The notes beneath the pieces are model-generated. The model was not told the origin of the DNA. It saw only the letters and a program-made list of their open reading frames with translations, and ran no database searches. From contig CAJTSE010000003.1 of the NCBI GenBank assembly GCA_910578815.1, positions 219,645 to 283,644 of the forward strand: a stretch of 64,000 nucleotides of DNA, written 5' to 3'. Below are positions 35,265 through 45,066 of the stretch, in pieces (positions within the stretch are counted from its first letter, which is position 1; each line of letters opens with the position of its first letter). A program made the position numbers and the translations under genes. The DNA comes from an uncultured Acetatifactor sp. Lineage in GTDB: Bacteria > Bacillota > Clostridia > Lachnospirales > Lachnospiraceae.

Positions 35265-37502
35265 TTAAAATGATTCCGCAGATTTCTTTTTACGGTAAGT
35301 GCCCGGCGTCATGCCCGTAATCTGCTTGAAGCGGCGGATAAAGCTGTTTTGGTTATAATATCCCACCTCTTCGGCAATGGCAGGCAGCGACAGATTTGTA
35401 CTGACCAGCAGCCGCTTTGCCTTTGCGATCCGCAGGTTGGCAATGTAGTTATTCAGGTTCTCGCCGGTATGAGATTTAAAAAACTGGCTCAGATAGGAAC
35501 TGTTGATATTCATGGCATCTGCAATTTTCTGAGCGGAAAAGTTACAGTCGTCAAAATTCTGCATAATATATTGTTGTATCTGAGTCAGAAGGTCTGTGTT
35601 CTGTTCTTCCTCCGGAGCGACGGAAGAAATCAAATCCTGAGTTACCTGATTAAAATAAAGCCTGTAGCTGTTCAACGTGTCTGCATGGTACATGAGAAGC
35701 AGCGTGTTTGTACTTTGGTGCAGCGCTTCGGGGGGAAGTTCGTTTGTCAAGATACCGGTTATGGAATTGCAGAGGTTTTTTGCGTAATCCGCATTCATTT
35801 TCTGCTCTGTGATATGAGCAAAAATGGTCTCTGCCTGCTGCCTGAAACTTTCATAGTCCCCGCAGCGAATAGACATCCGCAGAGAGTTCATATTTTCGGA
35901 AGGGTACAGCAGCAACGGAGTATCTATGAAATTCTTTTCGTGGTAAGTAATGACGGAGCCGTGTCCTAATACAAAGGAGTTGTGCAGGGCAAGGTCGGCT
36001 TCCAGGCAGGAGGATTGATAGCCTTTTATTTCCTGGTAAATCCTGCCAATGCCAATGGTCATGCTCATATCTTCCTCCAGTGCCATGTCCCGCAGATTAT
36101 GGCACCGGGTCTCGCTCTCTCCACACACACTATCGTCCATGGCAAGTATCACCACGTATTGATTTTCTTCAAAGAGCTCCCGGAAATATACCTCGTATTG
36201 ATCGGAAAAGGCGGAGGACAACAGCCGCTCCAGCCGATCGGCAACAGTGTGGTTTTCTGTCAGGATTCCCCGTAACTGAATCATCAGTACCTGATAATTA
36301 GGCCAGGTCAGTTTCAGATTCAGGGATGCACCGTCCTTGTTGAACTCCTGTACAGAAGATACATGTCCCTTAATCAGGGAAAAAAGCAGGGAATTCTTCA
36401 GGGAGCTTAACAACTTGCTGTTCTTTAAAATATCAATCTGGTATCGGCTCTGACCGGAAAGATAGTCTAATACATGGTTCAGGGAATCAATCTCATCATT
36501 TTCCGTATATTGCAGCTCCAGCTTATCTGTCAGAATTTTGATTTTCTTCAATGGAAGATAGTTCAGGCGCATATAGTACCAAATAGTAAAAATGCTGATG
36601 GCAGCGGCGATTGCCGTCACAGTAAGCAGCAGCATTCGAATTACGTTCATGCTGCTGAAAACTTCATCCTCGTCAATGCCATACACATAGATCCAGTCAT
36701 TTACCTTGGACTTTTGGACGAAGAGGACGTAATCCTCATTATCTATCCGGAAGTGGGAGGCGTTGTTGGAGACGGCAGTCCACAACTCCCCGGTCTGTTC
36801 ACCGGACGTAAACTTCAGCGAGCTGTATATGGATTCGCCGTTGGAGAGAATAGCGGAAAATGTGGAGTCTGAGGAAAGTACATCCAGAACCTCCGCCAGT
36901 TCCCGTTCTCTCACCCAGAACAGCATGGTAATATCCGGCAGGTTGGACAGGGCATAGGGCGGGTTTATAAAGGTGATATAAGCGTGGTACTGGTGGGTCG
37001 CCGCGGAAGTATGGGAGGCCGACATGGTAACGTTGGTGGTGTAGGATAGAAACAGATTTTTTGGGTTTTTGACCGTAGGATACTGATATTCGTTCTTAAA
37101 GAACAGATCAATGGGATATACCCCGGTGGAGGTATAGATAAATTCGCTTTTGGGGTTTAACAGGCCAATTTCGTCAATAAAAGAAGAAATTGCTGAATAG
37201 CTTTCCAGCTCACTGATAATCTTTACGTCGCGAATCGGACTTTCGTCCATGATGTAATAGGAAATTAAGTTTTCGTTTGAATAAGCAAGCTGATAGCTTG
37301 TCTGGTAAAGGAGCTCCAGTTTTCCGTCCAGGGCCCCCGCAGTCTGCATAAGAGCTGTACTATGCGATTCTGTTATATTGGATTTGAGCAGGGGGAAGAG
37401 GTACAGGACTACGAAGAGCACTAAGATACTTAAGCATAATACCATAACGGATAAGTAGGAAAACAAATACTTGTAAAAGGTTTTGGAATGTTTGGTAAAC
37501 AC
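35265..37502 (-). CDS. membrane-anchored AraC-family regulator
   Basis: A regulator of about 745 residues. An N-terminal membrane helix (about 18-40) is followed by a large extracytoplasmic sensor region, a second helix (LLLTVTAIAAAISIFTIWYY, near 290) and a cytoplasmic part ending in an AraC helix-turn-helix pair (FSAQKIADAMNINSSYLSQF; SLPAIAEEVGYYNQNSFIRR). The layout resembles a YesM-type sensor joined to a YesN-type output. GTG 37502 is chosen because GGGGGAG lies eight bases ahead. It sits between the esterase and pectinesterase genes and most likely senses pectin-derived sugars and activates the locus. Confidence 0.9.
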   Translation of the reverse strand: MFTKHSKTFYKYLFSYLSVMVLCLSILVLFVVLYLFPLLKSNITESHSTALMQTAGALDGKLELLYQTSYQLAYSNENLISYYIMDESPIRDVKIISELESYSAISSFIDEIGLLNPKSEFIYTSTGVYPIDLFFKNEYQYPTVKNPKNLFLSYTTNVTMSASHTSAATHQYHAYITFINPPYALSNLPDITMLFWVRERELAEVLDVLSSDSTFSAILSNGESIYSSLKFTSGEQTGELWTAVSNNASHFRIDNEDYVLFVQKSKVNDWIYVYGIDEDEVFSSMNVIRMLLLTVTAIAAAISIFTIWYYMRLNYLPLKKIKILTDKLELQYTENDEIDSLNHVLDYLSGQSRYQIDILKNSKLLSSLKNSLLFSLIKGHVSSVQEFNKDGASLNLKLTWPNYQVLMIQLRGILTENHTVADRLERLLSSAFSDQYEVYFRELFEENQYVVILAMDDSVCGESETRCHNLRDMALEEDMSMTIGIGRIYQEIKGYQSSCLEADLALHNSFVLGHGSVITYHEKNFIDTPLLLYPSENMNSLRMSIRCGDYESFRQQAETIFAHITEQKMNADYAKNLCNSITGILTNELPPEALHQSTNTLLLMYHADTLNSYRLYFNQVTQDLISSVAPEEEQNTDLLTQIQQYIMQNFDDCNFSAQKIADAMNINSSYLSQFFKSHTGENLNNYIANLRIAKAKRLLVSTNLSLPAIAEEVGYYNQNSFIRRFKQITGMTPGTYRKKKSAESF

Positions 37503-37737
37503 AGCAAAATCTCCCCCATGAAATAATGGCGAACTGATAAAAACTATAAATACATTATATATCTCTTTGCAGCAAATAAACAAGGCAGAGGATATATTCA
37601 TTTTTTTTGATTAAAATTTTTAAAATCTGTTTAATTCAGAGAGATTTGCCCAAAATATTCATTTTTTTAGTTTTTGCCAGGACAAAAAAATGTGGATAGA
37701 TGTGCTGCTTGAAACGGGTAAAATAAAAAATTGAAAA

Positions 37738-37767
37738 TTGATTTATACAGAATGACGGAAGTAAAAT
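37738..37767 (+). promoter_or_regulatory. possible promoter of the pectin operon
   Basis: TTGATT (37738-37743) and TAAAAT (37762-37767) are 18 bases apart in the AT-rich gap 37503-37887 between the divergent AraC regulator and pectinesterase. I see no gene in this gap. The promoter match is moderate, as expected for an activator-dependent site. Confidence 0.35.
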
Positions 37768-37887
37768 ACAAACAGTAGATAAAGTGTACAAATTAGACAA
37801 AACAAAAGGGGAAATATGAAAATGCAAAAAAAGAAATATTAAAAAGTAAAAAGAAAAGTAAAAAAGATGAGAAAGGTGACAAACAAG

Positions 37888-38841
37888 ATGAAAGAGATTA
37901 CAGTTTCGCTTTTTGGGAAAGGCGATTATGCAGACATTCAAAGTGCGATTGACTCCATTGGGGAGGATGAAAAACAGACCACTATATATATAAAGGAAGG
38001 GGTATATCGGAACCGGGTCAATGTGAATAAACCCGGAATCCGAATGATCGGTCAGGGAAGGGTAATTATTTCATACGGAATAGGGGCTGTTCATAGGGAT
38101 GCTTACGGAAAAGAGTACGGAACCTTTCGTACGGAGACGGTCAGCATAGGGGCACCGGATTTCAGCGCCGAGAACATTACCTTTGTCAACAGTGCGGGCC
38201 CCGGAACTTTTGCAGGACAGGCCCTGGCGCTTTATGTGAGGGCGGATCGGGTAAAGTTTCGCAAATGCCGTTTTATCGGCAATCAGGATACTATTTATAC
38301 GGGGAATCCAGGGGAAGCAGGCTTCCGGTGCCGAAACGGGATAGAACACAGGCAGTATTATGAAGACTGTTACATAGAGGGCGATGTGGACTTTATTTTC
38401 GGCAACGGCACGGCGGTATTTAAAGGGTGCGAGATTTATTCCGTTGACAGGCATGAAAAAGAAGGCGGAAATAACGGATATATTACGGCGGCCTCCACGA
38501 ATCCGGAGACAAAATACGGATACTTATTTCTGGACTGCCGGCTGAACAGCAGTGCCGCAAAGAATACGGTGTATCTGGGCAGGCCCTGGAGGGATGCGGC
38601 TAACGTGATCTTTGCGGACTGTTATATGGGTGCCCATATCAAACCGGAGGGCTGGCATAATTGGGGAAAGCCAGAGCGGGAAGAGACTTCCCGCTACAGT
38701 GAATGGGGAAGCACTGGTCCGGGCGCAGGGAACACCGGACGTGTGGCCTGGGTAAAGCAGATTCCCGAAGAAGAGCGGAAGGCAATATCACCGGAAACAA
38801 TTTTGCGCGGTGACGACGGCTGGGACATTAATAGGTGGTAA
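37888..38841 (+). CDS. pectinesterase (CE8)
   Basis: About 317 residues, a right-handed beta-helix carbohydrate esterase that removes methyl groups from homogalacturonan. Seen are FIGNQDTIYTG (the QDT segment), GDVDFIFGNGTAVF (catalytic aspartate) and VYLGRPWRDA (arginine of the active site). There is no signal peptide, so it probably acts in the cytoplasm on imported oligosaccharides. ATG 37888, with AAAGGTG upstream, begins the conserved part (KEITVSLFGKGDYADIQSA); an ATG 21 bases earlier has no Shine-Dalgarno. It is the first gene after the divergent promoter region. Confidence 0.94.
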   Translation: MKEITVSLFGKGDYADIQSAIDSIGEDEKQTTIYIKEGVYRNRVNVNKPGIRMIGQGRVIISYGIGAVHRDAYGKEYGTFRTETVSIGAPDFSAENITFVNSAGPGTFAGQALALYVRADRVKFRKCRFIGNQDTIYTGNPGEAGFRCRNGIEHRQYYEDCYIEGDVDFIFGNGTAVFKGCEIYSVDRHEKEGGNNGYITAASTNPETKYGYLFLDCRLNSSAAKNTVYLGRPWRDAANVIFADCYMGAHIKPEGWHNWGKPEREETSRYSEWGSTGPGAGNTGRVAWVKQIPEEERKAISPETILRGDDGWDINRW

Positions 38842-38868
38842 ATGCGGAAAGAAAAGGCAGGATCTGTT

Positions 38869-41829
38869 ATGAATGTTGGAAACAAGAAAAAATGGCTTAT
38901 AGGTGCGGCGGTTGTTCTGGTACTTGTGGGAGCAGAGCCGGTATTTGATCTCATCGGCAGCAGGAGGGAGATCCCCTCGATAGACCGGGAAGCCATGACG
39001 CCTCAGCGAGGTATGGAAAATGTCACCTATGGGTACACCCAGGCACTTACGGATTACGCTGCTGAACGGCGTCCGGAAGGGACGGACAGGCTTACGCTGT
39101 CTGCCGGGGATGCCATTCTGGAGGGGGACGCCAGGCTTGTGGAAGCCGAAGCTTACGAAGGCGGAGATACCATGGTTTACTCAGGAGAGGAAGATAATTC
39201 CGTGACCTGGGAGTTTGAAATAGCTTCCGAAGGTCTTTATGAGATTACGGTGGATTATCTGGCGATGGAAGGAAACGGGGCCAAGATACAGAGAACGATT
39301 TTGATTGACGGCGCAATGCCCTTCGAAGAGGCAGCCTCCATCAGCTTTTACAGAGTATTCAGAGAGGGTGACGTTACCTGGAACAGTATCGGTGACGAGG
39401 TCTGGCCCGTCCAGAAGGAAGATTGTATCTGGCAGAGAGTGGGACTTCAGGACAGTCAAGGTTTTTTTGAAGATCCTCTTTTGTTTTACCTGGAGGAAGG
39501 GAAGCACAGTCTTACTTTCCGCTACATAGATCAGGCAATGGGCATCGGAAACCTGACCATAGCGGCGCCGGAGCCGGTGATGACTTACGCGCAGGTATCT
39601 GCCGAATATGAACGGCAGGGATACAGGAATGCTTCCGAGAGCAGTAATATTAAAATTCAGGCGGAAGACAGCTCCTGGAGAAATGATTCCGTGATCCGGC
39701 GGGAAAACAATGTGGATCCAAATGTGGAACCCTATGATCTAACCGTGAGACTGCTGAACACTGTGGGGGGCTACCGCTGGAGGGTGGGAAATCAGAGCGT
39801 TTCCTGGAATATTACTGTTCCGGAGGACGGCCTGTACACCATAAACATGAAGACGGCTCAGTCCACTACCAGCGGAATGCCTTCCTACAGAAAGATTACC
39901 ATAGACGGTAAGGTGCCCTTTGAAGAAATGAAACTTTACCAATTTGATTACAATAAGATCTGGTACGGCGAGACGCTTTCCGACGAGGAAGGAAATCCGT
40001 ATCTTTTCTACCTGGAAAAAGGTACTCATGAGCTTACCCTGGAGGTAAAGCTGGGGGGCTTTACGGAAATTATCGAGAGAACCATAGATGACCTGCAATA
40101 TCTCTCCGACCTGACCAGGGAAATTACAAAGATTACCGGAACGGAACCGGACCCCAACTATGAGTATGAGCTATACAGAAGTATGCCTGAGCTGGCGGAT
40201 GAGATGGGATATGTAGCGGACAGGCTGGAGGAAACGGCAGGGCTGCTGGCGATGATCAGCAACGAAAAGACCTCCATGGAGAATAATTACCGTACCATTG
40301 TGGATATGCTGCGGGAATTTGAGAAGGACGTGGATACGATTCCCAGGGCGCTGAGCGAGCTGGATACGGCGCTGTCCAACATGGGAACCTATATCACCAG
40401 CATTCAGATCTGCCCCCTGTGTCTGGATTATATAGAGGTTACGTCTCCGGATACGGAGTTTGTGGTGCCGAAGACGTCCTTTTTCAAAAAGGCCTGGGCC
40501 ACCACCGTGAATTTCATGATGTCCTTCTTTAAGGATTATGACAGTATCGGCATGGTAACTGATGCTTCAAAGGAGCAGAAGGTGCTGGATGTCTGGATCG
40601 CCAGAGGCGCCGACTGGGGCGAGCTTTTAAAGGAGATGGCAGACGAACAGTTTACGCCGGAGACGGGAATTGTCGTCAACGTAAATGTGATTCCCAGCGG
40701 ACAGTTATCCACTGGCTCCATCAATACCCTGATGCTTTCCGTGACCTCAAACGATGCGCCGGATGTAGCCCTGAGCGTGGATTATAACCTGCCCTCCGAG
40801 TTTGCCTTCAGAGGGGCAGCGGTGGATCTCACACAGTTTGAGGGCTATGAAGAGCTGGCGGCTCAGTATTACAACACGATGTTTGAGCCTTACAGATATA
40901 ATGGCGGCGTATATGCTTTTCCGGAGACCATGGATTTTACCTGTATGATTTACCGGACGGATATTATAGAAGATCTGGGGATTGAGATTCCTGAGACCTG
41001 GGATGATCTGCTGCAGACGGTTTTACCTACCCTTTATGAAAACAGCATGACCTTTGCTTTTCCTGTGGACACTACCATATCCACCACCTCACCCAGCGCG
41101 TACAGGGGTTATACCATGCTTCTGCTGCAAAAGGGCGGCGCGTATTACTCGGATGACTTAAGAAGCAGCGCCCTTGACAGTGCAGTGGCTTACGACGCGT
41201 TCAAGATGTGGACCAATATGTACACAAATTATGATGTGGATGAGCAGTCCAACTTCTTTACCCGGATGAGGACGGGCACTCAGCCCATCGGCATTGGTAA
41301 TTATACTACTTATCTCCAGCTGCTGACCAGTGCGCCGGAGCTGTATGGCAGATGGGCCGTAGCGCCGGTTCCGGGAATGAAGCAGGAGGACGGGAGCGTG
41401 AATAATGTGGTGGGTACCATTTCCTCCACATCCTGCATGATTCTGGAGCAGTCCGATCTGCAGCAGGAGGCATGGCAGTTCCTGCAGTGGTGGCTTTCCG
41501 AGGAAACCCAGGTCAATTACGGGAGACAGCTTGAGGCGCTGCTGGGTACCGGGGCAAGATGGAACACGGCGAACAAGGAAGCCTTTTACAGCCTTCCCTG
41601 GGACAGGGATGACGAGGCGGTTATTAAGGATTCCCTGGAGACGGCGATTGAGCAGCCCATTGTTCCCGGCGGATACTTTACCGGGCGGCATATTATCAAC
41701 GCTTGGAACAGAGTGTGCGTAAATAACGAAAATGTCCGGGACGCCCTGGAGAAGGCGGTAAAGGATATTGATGAAGAGATTATGAATAAACGCAAAGAGT
41801 TTAATCTGGAACAGGAGGAGCCAAAATGA
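38869..41829 (+). CDS. giant membrane-anchored solute-binding protein with two beta-sandwich modules
   Basis: A protein of about 986 residues. An N-terminal membrane helix (KKWLIGAAVVLVLVG) is followed by two homologous beta-sandwich modules, recognisable by VTWEFEIASEGLYEITVDY...ILIDGAMPFEE and VSWNITVPEDGLYTINMK...ITIDGKVPFEE. A helical stretch (about 455-540) leads to a C-terminal sugar-type solute-binding domain (from about 575: VLDVWIARGADW, AFPETMDFTCMIYRTDI). The modules resemble carbohydrate-binding domains. It overlaps the first permease gene by four bases. ATG 38842 is an alternative start. It probably captures pectin oligosaccharides and hands them to the permeases. Confidence 0.85.
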   Translation: MNVGNKKKWLIGAAVVLVLVGAEPVFDLIGSRREIPSIDREAMTPQRGMENVTYGYTQALTDYAAERRPEGTDRLTLSAGDAILEGDARLVEAEAYEGGDTMVYSGEEDNSVTWEFEIASEGLYEITVDYLAMEGNGAKIQRTILIDGAMPFEEAASISFYRVFREGDVTWNSIGDEVWPVQKEDCIWQRVGLQDSQGFFEDPLLFYLEEGKHSLTFRYIDQAMGIGNLTIAAPEPVMTYAQVSAEYERQGYRNASESSNIKIQAEDSSWRNDSVIRRENNVDPNVEPYDLTVRLLNTVGGYRWRVGNQSVSWNITVPEDGLYTINMKTAQSTTSGMPSYRKITIDGKVPFEEMKLYQFDYNKIWYGETLSDEEGNPYLFYLEKGTHELTLEVKLGGFTEIIERTIDDLQYLSDLTREITKITGTEPDPNYEYELYRSMPELADEMGYVADRLEETAGLLAMISNEKTSMENNYRTIVDMLREFEKDVDTIPRALSELDTALSNMGTYITSIQICPLCLDYIEVTSPDTEFVVPKTSFFKKAWATTVNFMMSFFKDYDSIGMVTDASKEQKVLDVWIARGADWGELLKEMADEQFTPETGIVVNVNVIPSGQLSTGSINTLMLSVTSNDAPDVALSVDYNLPSEFAFRGAAVDLTQFEGYEELAAQYYNTMFEPYRYNGGVYAFPETMDFTCMIYRTDIIEDLGIEIPETWDDLLQTVLPTLYENSMTFAFPVDTTISTTSPSAYRGYTMLLLQKGGAYYSDDLRSSALDSAVAYDAFKMWTNMYTNYDVDEQSNFFTRMRTGTQPIGIGNYTTYLQLLTSAPELYGRWAVAPVPGMKQEDGSVNNVVGTISSTSCMILEQSDLQQEAWQFLQWWLSEETQVNYGRQLEALLGTGARWNTANKEAFYSLPWDRDDEAVIKDSLETAIEQPIVPGGYFTGRHIINAWNRVCVNNENVRDALEKAVKDIDEEIMNKRKEFNLEQEEPK

Positions 41830-42734
41830 AGACAAAGCCCGGAATAAACGGAAAAGCCTGGATCAGGCGCAACAAGACAGGCTACCTGTTTCTGATGCCC
41901 TTCCTTATATTATTTACCGTATTTACCATCGTTCCCGTAGCGGTTTCCATGGGAACCAGCTTTACCAATTACAATATGATCCAGTCCCCCTCCTTTGTGG
42001 GGTTTGACAATTACCAGTACCTGATCTTAGATGACGACGTGTTTCTGAAGGCGCTGCAGAATACCATGCTGTTTGCTCTGGTCACCGGTCCCATCGGCTA
42101 TTTTGCATCCTTTTTCATGGCATGGATTATCACCCTGGTCAAAAGGGGAAAGGGATTCTTTTCTTTGGCTTTTTATGCACCGTCTCTGACCAGCGGGGTA
42201 GCCATGTCCACGATCTGGCTGATTATCTTTTCCGGAGACAGGTACGGGTATCTGAATAACCTGCTGCTGAAGGCAGGCCTGATTACGGAACCCATCCTTT
42301 GGACCAGCGATTCGAATTATGTGCTGAAGGTAGTGATGCTGATCTCGGTCTGGATGAGCATGGGTACAGGCTTCCTGGTATTCCTGGCCGGTTTTCAGAA
42401 TATTGACCCTGCTCTTTATGAGGCGGCAAGGGTGGACGGAATCAAGAGCCGGTTTCAGGAACTGCGCTATATCACCTGGCCGCTGATGAAGCCTCAGCTT
42501 TTGTTCGGTGCCATTAATTCTATTGTAGGTTCCTTTGCCGTGTTTGACGTGGCAACCGCCGTGGCGGGAATGCCCAGCCCCAATTATTCGGCCCACACCA
42601 TAGTGGCCCACCTGTACGATTATGCGTTTACCCGGTACAACATGGGATATGCTTCGTCCGTGGCCATGATTTTGTTCCTGATTACCTTTGTGATGGGCCG
42701 TGTGTGTATGAGGCTGTTTAAGTCGGAGGAGTAG
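41826..42734 (+). CDS. sugar ABC transporter permease (MalF type), importer 1
   Basis: A permease of 302 residues with six membrane helices and the EAA loop YEAARVDGIKSRFQELRYIT, which docks the ATPase. It partners with the following permease. It overlaps the giant binding protein by four bases. No ATPase gene is in the locus, so a shared MsmX-like ATPase elsewhere is expected. Confidence 0.94.
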   Translation: MKTKPGINGKAWIRRNKTGYLFLMPFLILFTVFTIVPVAVSMGTSFTNYNMIQSPSFVGFDNYQYLILDDDVFLKALQNTMLFALVTGPIGYFASFFMAWIITLVKRGKGFFSLAFYAPSLTSGVAMSTIWLIIFSGDRYGYLNNLLLKAGLITEPILWTSDSNYVLKVVMLISVWMSMGTGFLVFLAGFQNIDPALYEAARVDGIKSRFQELRYITWPLMKPQLLFGAINSIVGSFAVFDVATAVAGMPSPNYSAHTIVAHLYDYAFTRYNMGYASSVAMILFLITFVMGRVCMRLFKSEE

Positions 42735-42740
42735 AAAGCA

Positions 42741-43607
42741 ATGAAAGCTAAGATAATAAGACGAAAAAAGATAAAGTTTGGTCAGATTCTGCTCATTCTC
42801 CTGCTGGGAGCGTTGGTATGCTTCACCGGGCTGCCGTTGGTGGCCATGGTGTGCAGGGCGCTGATGTCCACGGAGGAATTATATATTTATCCTCCCAGGA
42901 TTATCTGTCATAATCCCACGCTGCAGAATTTCAGCGATTTGCTTACCTCATTGAACGCATCGGTGGTTCCCTTTACCAGGTATGTGTTTAACAGCATTTT
43001 TACCACGGTGGTGACGGTGGTGCTGAGCATCCTGGTCTGCAGCCTGGGCGCTTACGGTCTGACCAAGCATAAGCCTGCGGGGGCGGACGCCATATTCGCG
43101 GTGGTGCTGGCGGCGCTGATGTTTTCCACCCATGTGACCCAGATTCCAAATTACCTTGTGGTAAATAAGCTGGGACTTGTGAATTCTTATTTGGCGCTGA
43201 TTATTCCCAAGATTGCGGTGGCGTATAACTTCTTTCTGGTAAAGCAGTTTTGCGAGCAGCTTCCGGATTCCATTTTGGAAGCGGCCAGGATAGACGGCTG
43301 CTCGGAGCTGGGCATCTTTTGGAAGATTGCCATGCCTCTGTTAAAGCCTGCATGGAGTACCCTGGCGGTGTTCTCCTTCGTGAACAACTGGAACGATTAC
43401 TTTTCACCGCTGATTTTTATCAGAAGTGACGCCCTCAAGACACTGCCTCTGGCATTACAGACACTGGCCGGCGGCGCCGGTGTCGTGGCAAGGGCCGGAA
43501 CAGTGGGCGCAGCCACTTTGATTACCACCCTGCCGGCAATTATTGTATTTGCAATATTCAGGGGAAAGGTAATGGAGACCATGACATATTCCGGAATTAA
43601 GAGTTGA
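42741..43607 (+). CDS. carbohydrate ABC transporter permease (MalG type), importer 1
   Basis: A permease of 288 residues with six membrane helices and the EAA loop LEAARIDGCSELGIFWKIA. It is the second membrane subunit of importer 1, starting six bases after its partner. Confidence 0.94.
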   Translation: MKAKIIRRKKIKFGQILLILLLGALVCFTGLPLVAMVCRALMSTEELYIYPPRIICHNPTLQNFSDLLTSLNASVVPFTRYVFNSIFTTVVTVVLSILVCSLGAYGLTKHKPAGADAIFAVVLAALMFSTHVTQIPNYLVVNKLGLVNSYLALIIPKIAVAYNFFLVKQFCEQLPDSILEAARIDGCSELGIFWKIAMPLLKPAWSTLAVFSFVNNWNDYFSPLIFIRSDALKTLPLALQTLAGGAGVVARAGTVGAATLITTLPAIIVFAIFRGKVMETMTYSGIKS

Positions 43608-43620
43608 GGAGGAGTGCTGC

Positions 43621-45066
43621 ATGAAAAGGAAAAGAAAATTTAGATTCATCATAAGCAGCCTGCTTCTGAGTACGGTCCTTGCACTGATTCCTTCCGAGAA
43701 TGTGCTGGCGGCGGGGAGGACATATGTGGTGGACGAGGATGATAACCTGATGCCGATTCCCGCGGCGTATGAGGTATATGACAGTATTTATAACCTGAAG
43801 GAATACGGAACTTTGAGCCATCCTCAGGACATACTGCTGGACGGAACGGATATTTACGTGGCGGATTCGGAAAATAACAGGGTCCTGAAAATGGACAGAA
43901 GCGGAAATGTACTGCAGGAATATACGGAAGCCTTTGAGCAGAAGCTGAAGAATCCCTGTGGAATCTATGTGGACGGAGAAAAGAATATCTGGATTGCGGA
44001 TACGGGAAACTTAAGGATTGTAGTGATAGATCAGGAAGGGAACAGCCTGGAGACCTTTGGAAAGCCGGATTCCAATCTGCTTTCGGAGACCTTTGCCTTT
44101 GATGCACAGAAGATTGCGCTAAACAGTATTGGCAATATTTATGCCCTGAAAGGTGCCAATCTGATGAGTATTGACAGGGCAAACAATTTTCACGGTTACC
44201 TGGGAGCTGTGGAGGTAGGATTTTCCCTGAGCCGGCTCCTGGTCAGAACCTTCGGCTCCAGGTCACAGATTGAAAGAACCATGAAACAGCAGCCGGCATC
44301 TTATTCCAATTTTATGATAGGGAATGACGGTATGATTTACGGCGTGCTGGCTACCGGAGAAAAGAACCAGATCAGACGCCTGAATTCCGTGGGAAATAAT
44401 ACTTACCCTGAGGATACCTATGGGTTTTCCATTCGGCAGAAGGGAAAAAAGGAGCTGACGAAGCCGTTTTTTGCAGATATTACGGTGGCGGATAACGGGA
44501 TACTGACGGTGGTGGACAAGAATACGGGGCTGCTCTACCAATATGACCAAGACGGCAATTTGCTGGCGGCTTTCGGTGGTATAGGCAGTTATTCAGGTAC
44601 TTACTCCGTGCCTGTCAGCCTGGACGTGGATGACGAAGGATTTCTCTATGTGCTGGACTACAGTGCAGGAACGGTGACCATCTTAAAACCCACGGAATTT
44701 ATCAACCTGGTACATCAGGCTGTAACTCTGTATGATGCGGGAAAATATGCGGAATCCAAGGAATATTGGCAGAAGGTGGCGGAGATTGACTCTAATTACG
44801 CCCTGGCCCATCAGGGTTTGGGGAAAGCTCTTTTCAAGGAAGGGAAATACAAAGAATCCCTGGATCAATACAGACTGGGTGATGACAGGGAAGGTTATTC
44901 CCAGGCTTATTCCGAGTACAGGCACGAGCTGTTTCGAAAGTATTTTATCTGGGTGGCGATTGCAGCCTTTGCCATAGTCATTGGATTTTACAAGCTGATC
45001 TGCCTGGCGAAGGACAAGGCGAAGATATGGGCGCAGACGGCACAGATGGGAGGTGACCTGCGATGA
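43621..45066 (+). CDS. secreted NHL beta-propeller and TPR protein with C-terminal anchor
   Basis: A protein of 481 residues. A signal peptide ends near VLAAG (about 30). NHL-type propeller blades follow (about 57-360; LSHPQDILLDGTDIYVADSE, NPCGIYVDGEKNIWIADTG, VPVSLDVDDEGFLYVLDYS), then two TPR units (about 365-435; AVTLYDAGKYAESKEYWQKV, LAHQGLGKALFKEGKYKESL) and a C-terminal membrane helix (about 443-462). It is exported and anchored at its end, with propeller and TPR outside. It lies inside a sugar importer operon, so it may scaffold the uptake complex. GAGGAGG precedes the ATG. Its exact role is unknown. Confidence 0.85.
   Translation: MKRKRKFRFIISSLLLSTVLALIPSENVLAAGRTYVVDEDDNLMPIPAAYEVYDSIYNLKEYGTLSHPQDILLDGTDIYVADSENNRVLKMDRSGNVLQEYTEAFEQKLKNPCGIYVDGEKNIWIADTGNLRIVVIDQEGNSLETFGKPDSNLLSETFAFDAQKIALNSIGNIYALKGANLMSIDRANNFHGYLGAVEVGFSLSRLLVRTFGSRSQIERTMKQQPASYSNFMIGNDGMIYGVLATGEKNQIRRLNSVGNNTYPEDTYGFSIRQKGKKELTKPFFADITVADNGILTVVDKNTGLLYQYDQDGNLLAAFGGIGSYSGTYSVPVSLDVDDEGFLYVLDYSAGTVTILKPTEFINLVHQAVTLYDAGKYAESKEYWQKVAEIDSNYALAHQGLGKALFKEGKYKESLDQYRLGDDREGYSQAYSEYRHELFRKYFIWVAIAAFAIVIGFYKLICLAKDKAKIWAQTAQMGGDLR

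Noticed and set aside
37636..37941. A 101-codon minus-strand frame in the AraC-pectinesterase gap
   Set aside because: Phenylalanine/leucine-rich translation of an AT-rich promoter region that overlaps the pectinesterase start.
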